From positions 1 to 64,000 of the forward strand of contig CAMWTJ010000008.1 in the NCBI GenBank assembly GCA_947177185.1: a stretch of DNA of 64,000 bases. The letters are read 5' to 3'. The stretch comes from an uncultured Porphyromonadaceae bacterium (GTDB lineage: Bacteria; Bacteroidota; Bacteroidia; Bacteroidales; Muribaculaceae). Shown here piece by piece: positions 36,211 to 45,279 of this stretch (within the stretch, counting starts at the first letter, position 1; the number at the start of each line of letters is the position of its first letter). The notes beneath the pieces were generated by a model. That model saw only the letters and a program-made list of their open reading frames with translations, had not been told where the DNA came from and made no database searches. A program made the position numbers and the translations under genes.

Positions 36211-37370
36211 GTTTCGATTTCGACAAAGCTCCCGATCGTCGCGGCTCTGGCTCTTACAAGTGGGATTCCGCCGCCTCCGCCGATATGATTCCGCTGTGGG
36301 TGGCCGACATGGATTTCCATGTCGCGCCGGCCATTACGGAAGCATTGCTCCGCAGGGTTAGGCACGGAGTTTTCGGCTATGTCAAAGTGCCCGACGAATA
36401 CTACGACGCCCTCACAGGGTGGTTCGCACGCCGCCACGGGTGGCATATCAACCGGGAGGATGTGATTTATACGTCAGGTGTAGTGCCGGCACTTTCCGCC
36501 GTAATAAAGGCGTTGTGCCGTCCGGGCGACGGTGTGATAGTGCAGACCCCGGTCTACAATTGCTTTTTTTCGTCGATTCGCAACAATGAATGCCGCATAG
36601 TGGAAAATCCGCTTGTGCGGGTGAATTCTGCCGACGGTTTCACATACCGCATGGACCTTGAAGGGCTCGAGCGTCTTGCAGCCGACAATGCCAATACCAT
36701 GCTGCTTCTATGCAACCCGCACAATCCAGCAGGCCGATGCTGGAGCGCCGAGGAACTGAGCGCTGTGGCCGGCATATGCAGCCGTCACGGCGTGACGGTG
36801 GTGAGCGACGAAATACATTGTGAGCTGACCATGCCCGGATATACATACACACCATTTGCGCGTGTGTGCGGAGATGCCCGTACTGTAGTGTGCAACTCTC
36901 CGAGCAAAGCCTTCAACACCGCCGGACTTCAGATAGCCAATATCGTCGCCACAAACGCCGATATGCGTGCGGCGATAGACCGTGCCATAAATATCAATGA
37001 AGTGTGCGATGTCAATCCTTTCGGAGTCGCAGCCCTTGTCGCGTCCTACACCGAAGGCGAGCCGTGGCTTAAAGCATTGCTTGAATATCTACATGGAAAC
37101 TACTTGCTGTTCCGGCAGTTTATGCACGACGAGCTGCCCCAGATGCCCGTGGCGCGTCTTGAGGCCACATATCTGGCTTGGATTGATATCAGCTCCACGG
37201 GCAAAGGTGGAGAAGCCATAGAGCACGAGCTGATGGAAAGGAAACAGGTATGGGTCAACGGCGGAGCCATGTATGGCGACGACCGCTTTGTCAGAATCAA
37301 TCTCGCCTGTCCGCGCGAACGGCTCAAGGAGGGCTTGCGCCGCGTAGCCGACGGCTTGAAATCACTATAA
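36207..37370 (+). CDS. patB: PatB/MalY family pyridoxal-phosphate C-S lyase
   Basis: A 387-residue fold-type I PLP enzyme. Family features: IPLWVADMDFHVAP near the N-terminus, NPHNPAGRCW, DEIHCELTMPGY, and the PLP lysine in SPSKAFNTAGLQ (about residue 236). PatB/MalY enzymes cleave cystathionine or cysteine conjugates to release thiols, pyruvate and ammonia. ATGA overlap with DUF3737; the MATE transporter gene follows after 6 bases, suggesting one operon. Confidence 0.9.
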   Translation: MSFDFDKAPDRRGSGSYKWDSAASADMIPLWVADMDFHVAPAITEALLRRVRHGVFGYVKVPDEYYDALTGWFARRHGWHINREDVIYTSGVVPALSAVIKALCRPGDGVIVQTPVYNCFFSSIRNNECRIVENPLVRVNSADGFTYRMDLEGLERLAADNANTMLLLCNPHNPAGRCWSAEELSAVAGICSRHGVTVVSDEIHCELTMPGYTYTPFARVCGDARTVVCNSPSKAFNTAGLQIANIVATNADMRAAIDRAININEVCDVNPFGVAALVASYTEGEPWLKALLEYLHGNYLLFRQFMHDELPQMPVARLEATYLAWIDISSTGKGGEAIEHELMERKQVWVNGGAMYGDDRFVRINLACPRERLKEGLRRVADGLKSL

Positions 37371-37376
37371 GGAATT

Positions 37377-38801
37377 GTGGCTGAAGTAACAGACATACGC
37401 GACGGCATCGAACTCAACCTGGGCAGCAAACTTCTGCTGGCCGCCAAACTGTCGTTGCCGGCCATAATGGCCCAGCTGTCGAGCATACTCATGCAGTATA
37501 TCGACGCGTCCATGGTGGGGCGGCTCGGAGCCGACTGCGCGGCGTCGGTAGGCCTTGTGAGCAGTTCGCTATGGTTGTTCTGGGGCATATGCTCCATGTT
37601 CACCATGGGTTTTTCCGTTCAGGTGGCCCACCGCCTCGGAGCCGGCGAAACGGCCGACGCGCGTTCGGTTGTGCGGCAGGGCATCACCACCTGTCTGTGT
37701 TTCGGCGTGTCAATGGGCCTGATAGGACTGTCCATCTCGCCTTGGCTTCCGGCGTGGCTCGGCGGAGAAAGCCATGTGTTGCACGATGCGTCGATGTATT
37801 TCGGCGTTTTCGTGGCGGCATTGCCCATGCTTACCATGAACTATATGGCAGGCGGCATGTTGCGCTGCGCTGGCAACATGAAGGTGCCGAGCATGCTTAA
37901 TGTGCTGATGTGCGTGCTTGATGTGCTGTTTAATTTCTTCCTGATATTTCCGACGCGCGACATCGCTTTGGGCAGCTGGCAGATAACTGTGCCCGGCGCA
38001 GGCCTGGGAGTACTGGGGGCAGCGCTCGGAACGGTTCTTGCCGAAACGGTAGTGGCGGTGCTTATGCTTTGGCATCTTACCCGTCGGCAAAAAGACCTTT
38101 CGCTGCGCGGCACCCGCGGCAGTTTCCGTCCCACGCGGGAGGTGCTGCGCAGAGCCGTGCGCATTTCCGCGCCCATGACACTTCAGCAGGCGTTCTTCAG
38201 CGGGGCGCAGATTATGGTCACTATAATAGTGGCTCCGCTGGGCGTCGTGGCGATAGCCGCCAACGCGTTTGCCGTAACAGCCGAGAGTCTGTGCTACATG
38301 CCGGGCTTCGGCATTGCTGACGCGGCGACTGCACTGACCGGCCAAAGTTTCGGCGCGCGACGGCCGGCGCTCGTGAAAAGCTTCGGCTATATTACAGTAG
38401 CCATGGGCATGGCCGTTATGACGGTGATGGGAGCGATAATGTATGCCGCCGCTCCGCTTATGATGGAAATAATGACGCCCGTCGACGCCATACGCGAGCT
38501 CGGGTGTGAGGTGTTGCGCATCGAGGCATGGGCCGAGCCCATGTATGCCGCATCCATTGTGGCATACGGAGCTATGGTCGGGGTAGGCGACACAAGGATA
38601 CCCGCAGTGATGAATTTCGGCAGCATATGGCTTGTAAGAATACCTGTGGCGGCGCTGCTCGCACCTGCGATGGGGCTGCGCGGCGTTTGGATAGCCATGG
38701 CCTTCGAACTGAGTTTCAGGGGTGCGATATTTCTATGGCGACTGTTTTCAGGCGCATGGTACAGACACGGACATTTAAAAACCCACAATGAAAACAATTG
38801 A
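37377..38801 (+). CDS. MATE family efflux transporter
   Basis: A 474-residue membrane protein with about 12 helices in two halves. The typical MATE features are seen: LSLPAIMAQLSSILMQYIDASMVGRLG near the N-terminus and the second-half counterpart ISAPMTLQQAFFSGAQIMVTII, plus AATALTGQSFGA. It exports cationic drugs or metabolites using a sodium or proton gradient. The start is GTG at 37377, 6 bases after the PatB stop. The 3' end overlaps the HipA-like gene by 14 bases. Confidence 0.92.
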   Translation: MAEVTDIRDGIELNLGSKLLLAAKLSLPAIMAQLSSILMQYIDASMVGRLGADCAASVGLVSSSLWLFWGICSMFTMGFSVQVAHRLGAGETADARSVVRQGITTCLCFGVSMGLIGLSISPWLPAWLGGESHVLHDASMYFGVFVAALPMLTMNYMAGGMLRCAGNMKVPSMLNVLMCVLDVLFNFFLIFPTRDIALGSWQITVPGAGLGVLGAALGTVLAETVVAVLMLWHLTRRQKDLSLRGTRGSFRPTREVLRRAVRISAPMTLQQAFFSGAQIMVTIIVAPLGVVAIAANAFAVTAESLCYMPGFGIADAATALTGQSFGARRPALVKSFGYITVAMGMAVMTVMGAIMYAAAPLMMEIMTPVDAIRELGCEVLRIEAWAEPMYAASIVAYGAMVGVGDTRIPAVMNFGSIWLVRIPVAALLAPAMGLRGVWIAMAFELSFRGAIFLWRLFSGAWYRHGHLKTHNENN

Positions 38802-39588
38802 ACCGTTGCGCCGGGTGGCGCTTACACGTTACATAGAGCCGCTGCGCGAGGGCGGTTCGCTGCCGGCGCTGGCAGAGGCCGACGACGGCTTCCGTTACGC
38901 GGTGAAATTCCGCGGAGCGGGCCACGGGACGAAAATGCTCGTGGCCGAACTTATAGGCAGCGAGCTGGCGCGCGCTGCGGGTCTGCGCGTGCCGGAGCTT
39001 GTGTTTGTCGACGTGGACGAAGACTTCGGACGTACAGAGGGCGATGAGGAGATTCAGGACCTTCTTCGTGCGAGCCGCGGACTGAATCTCGGACTGCATT
39101 TTCTGTCCGGCACCTTCACCTGGGATACGCTCGTAAATCACACCGACGGGCTTACGGCCTCCAAAGTGGTGTGGCTTGATGCGTTTCTGCTCAATATCGA
39201 CCGCACCGTGCGAAACACCAACATGCTTGCATGGCGGCAGGAGCTATGGCTGATTGACCACGGTGCGTCGCTGTATTTCCACCACTCGTGGAGCGATTAT
39301 CGCAAAGCGGCATTGTCGCCGTTTGAATATATCAAAGACCATGCCCTGCTGCGCCGGGCCGACTGTCTGGACGACGCGGACGCTGCCATGCACCGGCTTA
39401 TTACGCCTGACGTGATAGACGCAGTGGTGGCCATGGTGCCTGACGAATGGCTCGAAGGAAACGATGATGGCGGCCCCGCTTCGCCCGAAGCGCGCAGGCA
39501 TGTATATTGCGAATTCCTGAAAACACGGCTCGCAAATTCTAAAATATTTGTAGAACATGCAAAATCCGTACGCAATGCACTTGTATGA
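38788..39588 (+). CDS. HipA-like kinase-fold protein
   Basis: A 266-residue protein resembling the short HipA-related kinase family: FRYAVKFRGAGHGTKMLVAELIGSELARAAGLRVPE (an ATP-binding, lysine-containing region), VVWLDAFLLNIDRTVRNTNML (the catalytic-loop-like D-x-x-L-x-N-x-D segment) and LWLIDHGASLYF (metal-binding DHG). It lacks the N-terminal couple domain of toxin HipA and has no HipB neighbour. The next gene encodes DUF3037, a usual partner of this family. Function unknown. Confidence 0.8.
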   Translation: MKTIEPLRRVALTRYIEPLREGGSLPALAEADDGFRYAVKFRGAGHGTKMLVAELIGSELARAAGLRVPELVFVDVDEDFGRTEGDEEIQDLLRASRGLNLGLHFLSGTFTWDTLVNHTDGLTASKVVWLDAFLLNIDRTVRNTNMLAWRQELWLIDHGASLYFHHSWSDYRKAALSPFEYIKDHALLRRADCLDDADAAMHRLITPDVIDAVVAMVPDEWLEGNDDGGPASPEARRHVYCEFLKTRLANSKIFVEHAKSVRNALV

Positions 39589-39949
39589 ATATGCCATAGT
39601 GCGCTATATGCCCGATGCCGCACGCGGCGAGTTTGTCAATATCGGACTTTTGATGATGTGCAAGCGACGTCGGTGGATACGCACTGAAATTTCGCTGCAG
39701 ACCGAAAAACTGCAGGCAATGGCGCCGGATTCCGATGCAGGCGCCATAGACCGCCAGTGCGATGTGTTCCGGCAGATTTGTTCCGGCAAGCCTGCCGACC
39801 ATCCGATAGCCTCGTTGCCGGCCGAGGAGCGTTTTCGATGGCTTACGGCCGTACGCAGCGCGAGTATAGTCACGTCGCGCCCGCATCCCGGAAAGTGCGA
39901 CGACCTGGACTCTACATTTGCAAGGCTGTATTCCGAACTTGTACTATAA
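39557..39949 (+). CDS. DUF3037 family protein
   Basis: A 130-residue protein with the DUF3037 signature LYEYAIVRYMPDAARGEFVNIGLLMMCKRR. Family alignment favours Met7 (39575) as the true start; the upstream ATG at 39557 lies within the HipA-like gene's 3' end. The HipA-like/DUF3037 pair occurs together in many bacteria, which suggests a joint function that is not known. Confidence 0.82.
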   Translation: MQNPYAMHLYEYAIVRYMPDAARGEFVNIGLLMMCKRRRWIRTEISLQTEKLQAMAPDSDAGAIDRQCDVFRQICSGKPADHPIASLPAEERFRWLTAVRSASIVTSRPHPGKCDDLDSTFARLYSELVL

Positions 39950-40013
39950 ATGAATAATTTTACAGTGCTCTAAAAAAGAACAAATCAGCGAACCGTCGTA
40001 TGCAAAAAAAGCG

Positions 40014-40021
40014 TACCTTTG
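40014..40021 (+). promoter_or_regulatory. Promoter -7 element for the aminotransferase-HAD pair
   Basis: TACCTTTG matches TAnnTTTG and precedes the ATG at 40048 by 26 bases; the earlier in-frame ATG at 40000 lies upstream of it and is rejected. Confidence 0.5.
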
Positions 40022-40047
40022 CGGCATCTATATTACACACAACTGAA

Positions 40048-41184
40048 ATGACTGATTCTATAAAGCTTTCGCTACCGCACATGGGCGGCAGCGAACAACA
40101 CTGGATAAACGAAGCCTTCCGAACGGGATGGGTCGTGCCCCTGGGGCCTAATGTCGATGAGTTCGAGCGCCTGCTGGGCGAATACATCGGCGCTCCGGGC
40201 CGTGTAGTGGCTTTAAGCGCCGGAACTGCCGCTTTGCATCTCGGGCTCGTGATGCTTGGGGTGGGTAAAGGCGATGAGGTGATTTGCCAGTCGTTCACTT
40301 TTTCCGCATCTGCCAATCCTATCCTATATCAAGGGGCCTCGCCGGTGTTTGTGGGAAGCGAATCATATACATGGAACATGGACCCGGCTGCACTCGACGC
40401 GTGCATAGCCGACCGCGTGCGCCTTACCGGCCGAAAGCCGAAAGCCATAATACCTGTGCATCTGTACGGCATGCCGGTCAAAATGGACGAAATAATGGAA
40501 GTGGCGCAGAAATGGGACATTCCTGCGCTGGAGGATGCAGCCGAGGCCCTTGGCTCTGAATATAAAGGCAAAAAATGCGGAAGTTTCGGCCGCTACGGCG
40601 CACTTAGCTTCAACGGCAACAAGATTATAACCACCAGCGGCGGCGGAGCACTCGTCTGCCCCGACGAGCAATCGGCAGCGCGTGTGAAATTCTATGCCAC
40701 GCAGGCGCGCGAAAACCGTCCGTATTACTACCATGAGGTAGTAGGCTACAACTACCGCATGAGCAATGTCTGCGCCGGTATAGGCATCGGACAGATGGAG
40801 GTGCTTCCAGAACGCGTGGAGCGGAGGCGTGCCATACATGCGCTGTACACGGAACTGCTGGCCAGTGTGCCCGGTGTAAAGGTGATGCAGAATCCCTCGG
40901 CAGCATACGACAGTAATTTCTGGCTATCCACCATACTCATTGACCCGACGCTCGGACGCACTCCTGACGAAGTGCGCCTGGCCCTTGCTGCAGAAGACAT
41001 CGAAACGCGTCTGCTGTGGCGTCCGATGCATATGCAGCCTGTCTTTGCCGACGCACCTTACTATAGTGCCGGCGGCGTTGAAGAACGTCTGTTTGACCAC
41101 GGACTCTGTCTGCCGAGCGGCTCTGTTCTCACGGACCAACAGGTGGAGCGTACGGCCGATGCCATCAGGCGTGCGTTGCAATGA
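40048..41184 (+). CDS. DegT/DnrJ/EryC1 sugar aminotransferase
   Basis: A 378-residue PLP-dependent sugar aminotransferase. Features: GWVVPLGPNVDEFE at the N-terminus, ALSAGTAALHLGLV, PVHLYGMPVKMDEIM, DAAEALGSEYKGKKCGSFGRYGALSFNGNKIITT with the PLP lysine. The pattern is close to EpsN/PglE-type aminotransferases that make UDP-4-amino-4,6-dideoxy-GlcNAc, the step after a LegB/PglF-like dehydratase; such a dehydratase is encoded about 29 kb away at 10994. The next gene overlaps it by ATGA. Confidence 0.9.
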   Translation: MTDSIKLSLPHMGGSEQHWINEAFRTGWVVPLGPNVDEFERLLGEYIGAPGRVVALSAGTAALHLGLVMLGVGKGDEVICQSFTFSASANPILYQGASPVFVGSESYTWNMDPAALDACIADRVRLTGRKPKAIIPVHLYGMPVKMDEIMEVAQKWDIPALEDAAEALGSEYKGKKCGSFGRYGALSFNGNKIITTSGGGALVCPDEQSAARVKFYATQARENRPYYYHEVVGYNYRMSNVCAGIGIGQMEVLPERVERRRAIHALYTELLASVPGVKVMQNPSAAYDSNFWLSTILIDPTLGRTPDEVRLALAAEDIETRLLWRPMHMQPVFADAPYYSAGGVEERLFDHGLCLPSGSVLTDQQVERTADAIRRALQ

Positions 41185-41843
41185 CGGGCAGACGTATAGT
41201 GCTGTTTGATCTCGACGACACACTCTATGCCGAGCGTGCGTTTCTGCACTCGGGATGGCGTGCTGTCGCAGCGGAGGCCGGGCGCAGAGGGCTTGCACCC
41301 GAAGTGGCGTACGACATGATGAGCCGCTCCGACAACGCTTTCGATGCGCTTAACCGCGCATTGCCCGAATTCGGAGTCGACGAGATGCTGCGGATATACC
41401 GAAGCCACATGCCTGATATCAGACTGTACGAGGATGCGGAGGTGGCTTTACGGCTGCTGGCTGAAAACGGCTGTGCCATTGGTGTGATTACCGACGGACG
41501 CGCCCTCACACAACGCAACAAAATAGCGGCGCTCAGCCTCGCGCCTGTGCTGGAGTACACCGGCATAAGCGAAGAAACCGGCTGCGACAAGTTCTCGCCG
41601 GAGCCATTTGAGCGTGCCATGCGGCATTTCGGACACGGCAACACGTTTTTTTATGTAGGCGACAATCCGGCCAAAGATTTTTTGAATCCGAACTCTATGG
41701 GTTGGCACACAGTGATGCTGCGCGAGCGAGAGTCAGGTCTGAACATTCACCCGCAACGCCTATGCGGGTTGCCGGAAGCGGCCTTGCCCGAATTTACGGT
41801 CGATAGTCTGGCCGATGTGCCGGGAATAGTTTTGCGCACTTGA
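41181..41843 (+). CDS. HAD family hydrolase
   Basis: A 220-residue haloacid-dehalogenase-superfamily phosphatase. Motif I is FDLDDTLY (about 8-15), motif II ITDGRA, motif III lysine KFSPEPF, and motif IV VGDNPAKDF. The helical cap is of the C1 type. ATGA coupling to the aminotransferase suggests a sugar-phosphate substrate, but the sequence does not identify it. Confidence 0.88.
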   Translation: MTGRRIVLFDLDDTLYAERAFLHSGWRAVAAEAGRRGLAPEVAYDMMSRSDNAFDALNRALPEFGVDEMLRIYRSHMPDIRLYEDAEVALRLLAENGCAIGVITDGRALTQRNKIAALSLAPVLEYTGISEETGCDKFSPEPFERAMRHFGHGNTFFYVGDNPAKDFLNPNSMGWHTVMLRERESGLNIHPQRLCGLPEAALPEFTVDSLADVPGIVLRT

Positions 41844-41875
41844 TTTGCAATATTGTCGCGGATTTAGTATTTTTG
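41844..41875 (+). promoter_or_regulatory. Bacteroidetes-type promoter of the WecG-like gene
   Basis: TTTG at 41844-41847 and TATTTTTG at 41868-41875 are 20 bases apart, an exact consensus match. Confidence 0.7.
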
Positions 41876-41897
41876 TATCGGATTACCAATAGTGCAC

Positions 41898-42605
41898 ATG
41901 CTTATGAAACAATGCAGCCTGCGTGGCGTTGACGTTTACCCATTCAGTTCGGCCGATGAAATAATTGATTTTGCCGATGCAAATAAAGGTATTCTTGTAG
42001 CTATTAACGCCGAAAAGGTGATGCATGCCACCGAACAGACACGCCGTATTATCAGCGACAATATCGGTTACTGCGACGGCAGTGGTCCTGTGCTCGCTCT
42101 GAGGCAGAAAGGCCATAAGGATGTGTGCAAGGTGGCAGGATGCGACCTGTGGCTGCTGATAGCCGAGCGCTTCCGCACATCTAAATCTTTTTATATAGTC
42201 GGCGCATCGGAGAGTGTGAACAAAGCTGTCGTAGACAAACTTAAACGCGACTTTCCGGGCATACGCATTGCCGGCCGGCGCAACGGCTTCTTTGCCGACG
42301 AAGCGGAGCGCAAGGCTCTTATCGACGATATTGCGTCCGTACGCCCTGACGTAGTGTTCGTAGCCATGGGCTCGCCACGCCAGGAACTGTTCATGGCAGA
42401 AATGCAGAAACGCCATCCCGACGCCATATATCAGGGTCTGGGCGGAAGCTACGATGTATATGTAGGCATACACAAGCGTGCGAGCCAGTGGTGGAGCGAC
42501 CATCACCTGGAGTCACTCTTTCAAGTGCTTCATGAACCCAAACGCATCAAACGCAAGATAAAGTACTGGCGTTTTGCGTGGTGGCTGCTTACACGGCAGT
42601 TTTAG
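41898..42605 (+). CDS. WecG/TagA/CpsF family glycosyltransferase
   Basis: A 235-residue glycosyltransferase of family GT26, cytoplasmic or membrane-associated. Features: INAEKVMHA, SGPVLALRQKG, FFADEAERKALIDDIASVRPDVVFVAMGSPRQE (the conserved G-x-P-R/K-Q-E motif) and a basic, aromatic C-terminus (RIKRKIKYWRFAWWLL) likely to contact the membrane. It transfers a sugar, often ManNAc or ManNAcA, onto a lipid-linked intermediate. GTG at 41892 and ATG at 41904 are alternative starts. It follows the sugar aminotransferase-HAD pair but has its own promoter. Confidence 0.9.
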   Translation: MLMKQCSLRGVDVYPFSSADEIIDFADANKGILVAINAEKVMHATEQTRRIISDNIGYCDGSGPVLALRQKGHKDVCKVAGCDLWLLIAERFRTSKSFYIVGASESVNKAVVDKLKRDFPGIRIAGRRNGFFADEAERKALIDDIASVRPDVVFVAMGSPRQELFMAEMQKRHPDAIYQGLGGSYDVYVGIHKRASQWWSDHHLESLFQVLHEPKRIKRKIKYWRFAWWLLTRQF

Positions 42606-42607
42606 GA

Positions 42608-42642
42608 TTAAAACCCCGTTCCTTGATATTTGTTAACGGGGC
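42608..42642. terminator. Hairpin terminator between WecG-like and DUF3108 genes
   Basis: CCCCGTT (42614-42620) pairs with AACGGGG (42635-42641). On the minus strand the stem is followed by TTTT, so it most likely ends the DUF3108 transcript, whose stop codon directly abuts it; it could also stop the rightward gene. Confidence 0.6.
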
Positions 42643-43410
42643 CTAAAATGGCGACACAAGCTCGCACTGCACTTTGCCCACCGGGAGTTTCCCCTCGAGT
42701 TTGAGCGGCAGCCGTTCGTTGCCGGTGCTTATCCAGGCGTCCATGTTGTCGGAGGTCTTCGTCTGATTCTTGCCGGTGAATACAAACGTGATGTGGTAGC
42801 AGGAATATTTCTTTCCCTTCAGACTCACCTCCTCGATACCTGCATATTTGAACGTGAGTTTTTCTTTCTGTTTTCCTGAGAAAATATTGATTGTCATGCA
42901 GTGTCCCGGCTGCCATTTCTCAAATGGCAGATTACGCATCACGTAGAACGACGACAGCATGTCGACCGTAGTGCCTTCGGCCTCAAGGGTGCGTGTTTCG
43001 TCACGAAACACTTTTCCCTTCTTTTCCACGTAGCGCACGCAGTCGCCGGTGTATCGGTAGCCCGAGCGCGAGAACCGCACGATGTCGTGCTTGTATTCAT
43101 TGCCTTCGTGGGCTATTTTTTCATAATAGACAGGGCTGAAATCGGCCCGGCGCATAGTAGTGTTCAATGTGTCGCGCACGCGATATATTCGGTCGGCCCA
43201 CGGCTCGGAAGCAGCAGTCAGCTGCGCGCTGCACGTGGCGCCGTTGCCCGCGAGCATGCGTATGTCGGCATAGCCGGCGGTCTTATTTATAAGTCCCCAG
43301 CGATACAGCACTTTGTAGCGCAACTTTTCGCCGGCAAAATCGCGTGTCTGCGCAAAAGCGGCAAGCGTGCAAGCAGCGGCGACGGCGACAAATAGGATTC
43401 GTTTTATCAT
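42643..43410 (-). CDS. DUF3108 domain-containing exported protein
   Basis: A 255-residue protein with a signal peptide ending near AAFAQ and the DUF3108 pattern: GEKLRYKVLYRWGLINKTAGYADIRM at the start of the mature part, then RFSRSGYRYTG and a beta-rich body ending KVQCELVSPF. DUF3108 proteins are predicted periplasmic with unknown function. Single gene between two convergent or tandem units, closed by a hairpin. Confidence 0.8.
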   Translation of the reverse strand: MIKRILFVAVAAACTLAAFAQTRDFAGEKLRYKVLYRWGLINKTAGYADIRMLAGNGATCSAQLTAASEPWADRIYRVRDTLNTTMRRADFSPVYYEKIAHEGNEYKHDIVRFSRSGYRYTGDCVRYVEKKGKVFRDETRTLEAEGTTVDMLSSFYVMRNLPFEKWQPGHCMTINIFSGKQKEKLTFKYAGIEEVSLKGKKYSCYHITFVFTGKNQTKTSDNMDAWISTGNERLPLKLEGKLPVGKVQCELVSPF

Positions 43411-43440
43411 AGGCGGGATAGGAGAGAATGGTGTAGTATA

Positions 43441-44082
43441 TCAGTTGTCGGTTTCGGCGGCAAACAGCGACGCGCGCTTTGCGAGCGTGATGCGCTTGTT
43501 GCGCCAGCATTTGCGGCACACGGCCACATAGCGCTCGTCGCCCCCGATTTCTACGAGAGCGCCTTCTTCCACAATATCACCATTGGAGTCTATGCGCGCG
43601 TTAATGATGGTCTTGTTGCCGCAGTTGCATGTCGATTTGATTTCGTCGAGAGTGTCGGCTATCTCAAAAAGGCGTTTTGAGCCTTCAAACAGGTGACTTT
43701 GGAAATCCGTGCGCAGGCCGTAGCATATCACGTTGCTTCCGAAATCGTCCACAACGCGGCTAAGCTGGTCGACTTGCGCGGCAGTGAGAAACTGCGCTTC
43801 GTCTATCAGATACCAGTCAATGCTTGTGCCGGTTTCCTCAACAGTCTTTCGTGCCACCTCATAAAGGTCTGTTTCAGGATATATCCACGTGCAATCGCGC
43901 TGTATGCCGATACGGGATTTGATCACGTTGTCGCCGTCGCGCGTGTCAACTACCGGCTTCATGCAGCGGTAGCTCATGCCACGTTCTTCGAAATTGTAGG
44001 CAGTGGTGAGTAGCAGGGCTGTTTTTGCAGAGCCCATGGTACCGTAGCGAAAATACAGTTTTCCTTTTTTATAGCGATACAT
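43441..44082 (-). CDS. tdk: Thymidine kinase, type II
   Basis: A 213-residue ATP-dependent thymidine kinase of the salvage pathway. P-loop GTMGSAKT (about 14-21), Walker-B-like LIDEAQF (about 93-99) with the catalytic Glu, the lasso domain, and a zinc site built from CNCG and CRKC cysteine pairs. The start at MYRYKKGKLYFRYGTMGSAKT was chosen by family alignment; the longer frame adds an unrelated leader. Confidence 0.94.
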   Translation of the reverse strand: MYRYKKGKLYFRYGTMGSAKTALLLTTAYNFEERGMSYRCMKPVVDTRDGDNVIKSRIGIQRDCTWIYPETDLYEVARKTVEETGTSIDWYLIDEAQFLTAAQVDQLSRVVDDFGSNVICYGLRTDFQSHLFEGSKRLFEIADTLDEIKSTCNCGNKTIINARIDSNGDIVEEGALVEIGGDERYVAVCRKCWRNKRITLAKRASLFAAETDN

Positions 44083-44181
44083 TTTTGCGTGTGTGTCGTG
44101 ATGAATGTATGAATGAGTTTGTGGCTGTAAAGATAACAACAAATTTGCATCCGAAAGCGTTCGGGATGCGAAAAGTTTTCT

Positions 44182-45273
44182 TCAGTCGGCCAATAAATCG
44201 CACATGATGGCGTCCGATACAATCCAATATTGCTCGGGTATGCGCAGCACGCTGCCTTCAAGCAGGAGGCGTCCGCTCTGCAGATACTGTCCGGCACGTA
44301 TCAGCACCCCCTCGGCCTCGGCCGGGTCAAGCACGCCGGTATCAAGTCCTGAAGCAGTGCGAAGTCCTGTGATAATACGGTCATTAAGGCGCTCCGACGC
44401 TGTTTCTTCCTCGATTGCGGCTCCGTCAGAAAGCCATTTTCCGATATCCGATGGTGAGCTTCGGCGCACATTGTTGCAGTCAAGGCTGTGCGCGCCGGGA
44501 CCAAGCCCGAGGTAAGGCGTAAAATCCCAATAGGATGCATTGTGGCGCGACCTCATGCCCGGTACGGCGAAATTGGATATCTCGTAATGCTCGAATCCTG
44601 CACACGCAGCCGCAGCACACAGCTCAGAATACATTTCGGCACATGTGTCGTCGTCCACCGCAGTTATTTTACCGGCCTGAAGCATAGCCGTAAGGCGCGT
44701 GCCCGGCTCGTAGCCGAGGCTGTAGGCCGACAGATGCTCAGGGCGTTGCTCAAGCAGGATGCCCAGGCTGCGGCGCCACGACGCAAGCGTCTGGCCGGGC
44801 AGACCGTATATTAGATCGCATGATATATTGCCGAAACCGGCAGCCCGCAGTGTGCTTATGGCGTCGAGTGCCTGACGGGCTGTGTGTCGTCGGCCCACAG
44901 CCGACAGCTCGGAGTCGTCAAGGCTCTGAATCCCCATGCTTACGCGGTTGAAACCCAGGCTGAGCCAAAAAGCGGCCGACTCGCGGCTCACGTCCTCGGG
45001 ATTGACCTCTATGGTGCGCTCCATGGCGCTATTCATCGGCATAACGGCGGCAATTCGCTCAAGCAGACTGTGAGGCAGACACGATGGTGTTCCCCCTCCG
45101 AAATACACCGTGCGCGGACTGTCGGAGCCGAGCTCTCCCGCACGCATAGCGTATTCTCGGATTATCCCTTCGGCCGTGCGCTCGGCCCAGCGCCCGACAT
45201 GCGGCGTGCTGAAAAAATCGCAATATGCGCATTTCGCGTGGCAAAAAGGGATATGTACGTAAATACCGGCCAT
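44182..45273 (-). CDS. hemW: Radical SAM heme chaperone HemW
   Basis: A 363-residue radical SAM protein with the [4Fe-4S] motif CHAKCAYC at about 11-18 preceded by IYVHIPF, the GGGTPS stretch near 55-60, and a HemN_C-like C-terminal domain. HemW inserts heme into respiratory proteins; it is distinct from coproporphyrinogen dehydrogenase HemN by the C-x3-C-x2-C pattern without the extra HemN cysteine. Last gene of the mlaE-mlaF-holB-addB-hemW run, 6 bases after addB. Confidence 0.92.
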   Translation of the reverse strand: MAGIYVHIPFCHAKCAYCDFFSTPHVGRWAERTAEGIIREYAMRAGELGSDSPRTVYFGGGTPSCLPHSLLERIAAVMPMNSAMERTIEVNPEDVSRESAAFWLSLGFNRVSMGIQSLDDSELSAVGRRHTARQALDAISTLRAAGFGNISCDLIYGLPGQTLASWRRSLGILLEQRPEHLSAYSLGYEPGTRLTAMLQAGKITAVDDDTCAEMYSELCAAAACAGFEHYEISNFAVPGMRSRHNASYWDFTPYLGLGPGAHSLDCNNVRRSSPSDIGKWLSDGAAIEEETASERLNDRIITGLRTASGLDTGVLDPAEAEGVLIRAGQYLQSGRLLLEGSVLRIPEQYWIVSDAIMCDLLAD

Positions 45274-45279
45274 AGAGAT

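Noticed and set aside
38788-39949. HipA-DUF3037 as a toxin-antitoxin module
   Set aside because: No HipB-like HTH antitoxin is present and the protein lacks the N-terminal toxin-type domain; family pair is known outside TA systems.
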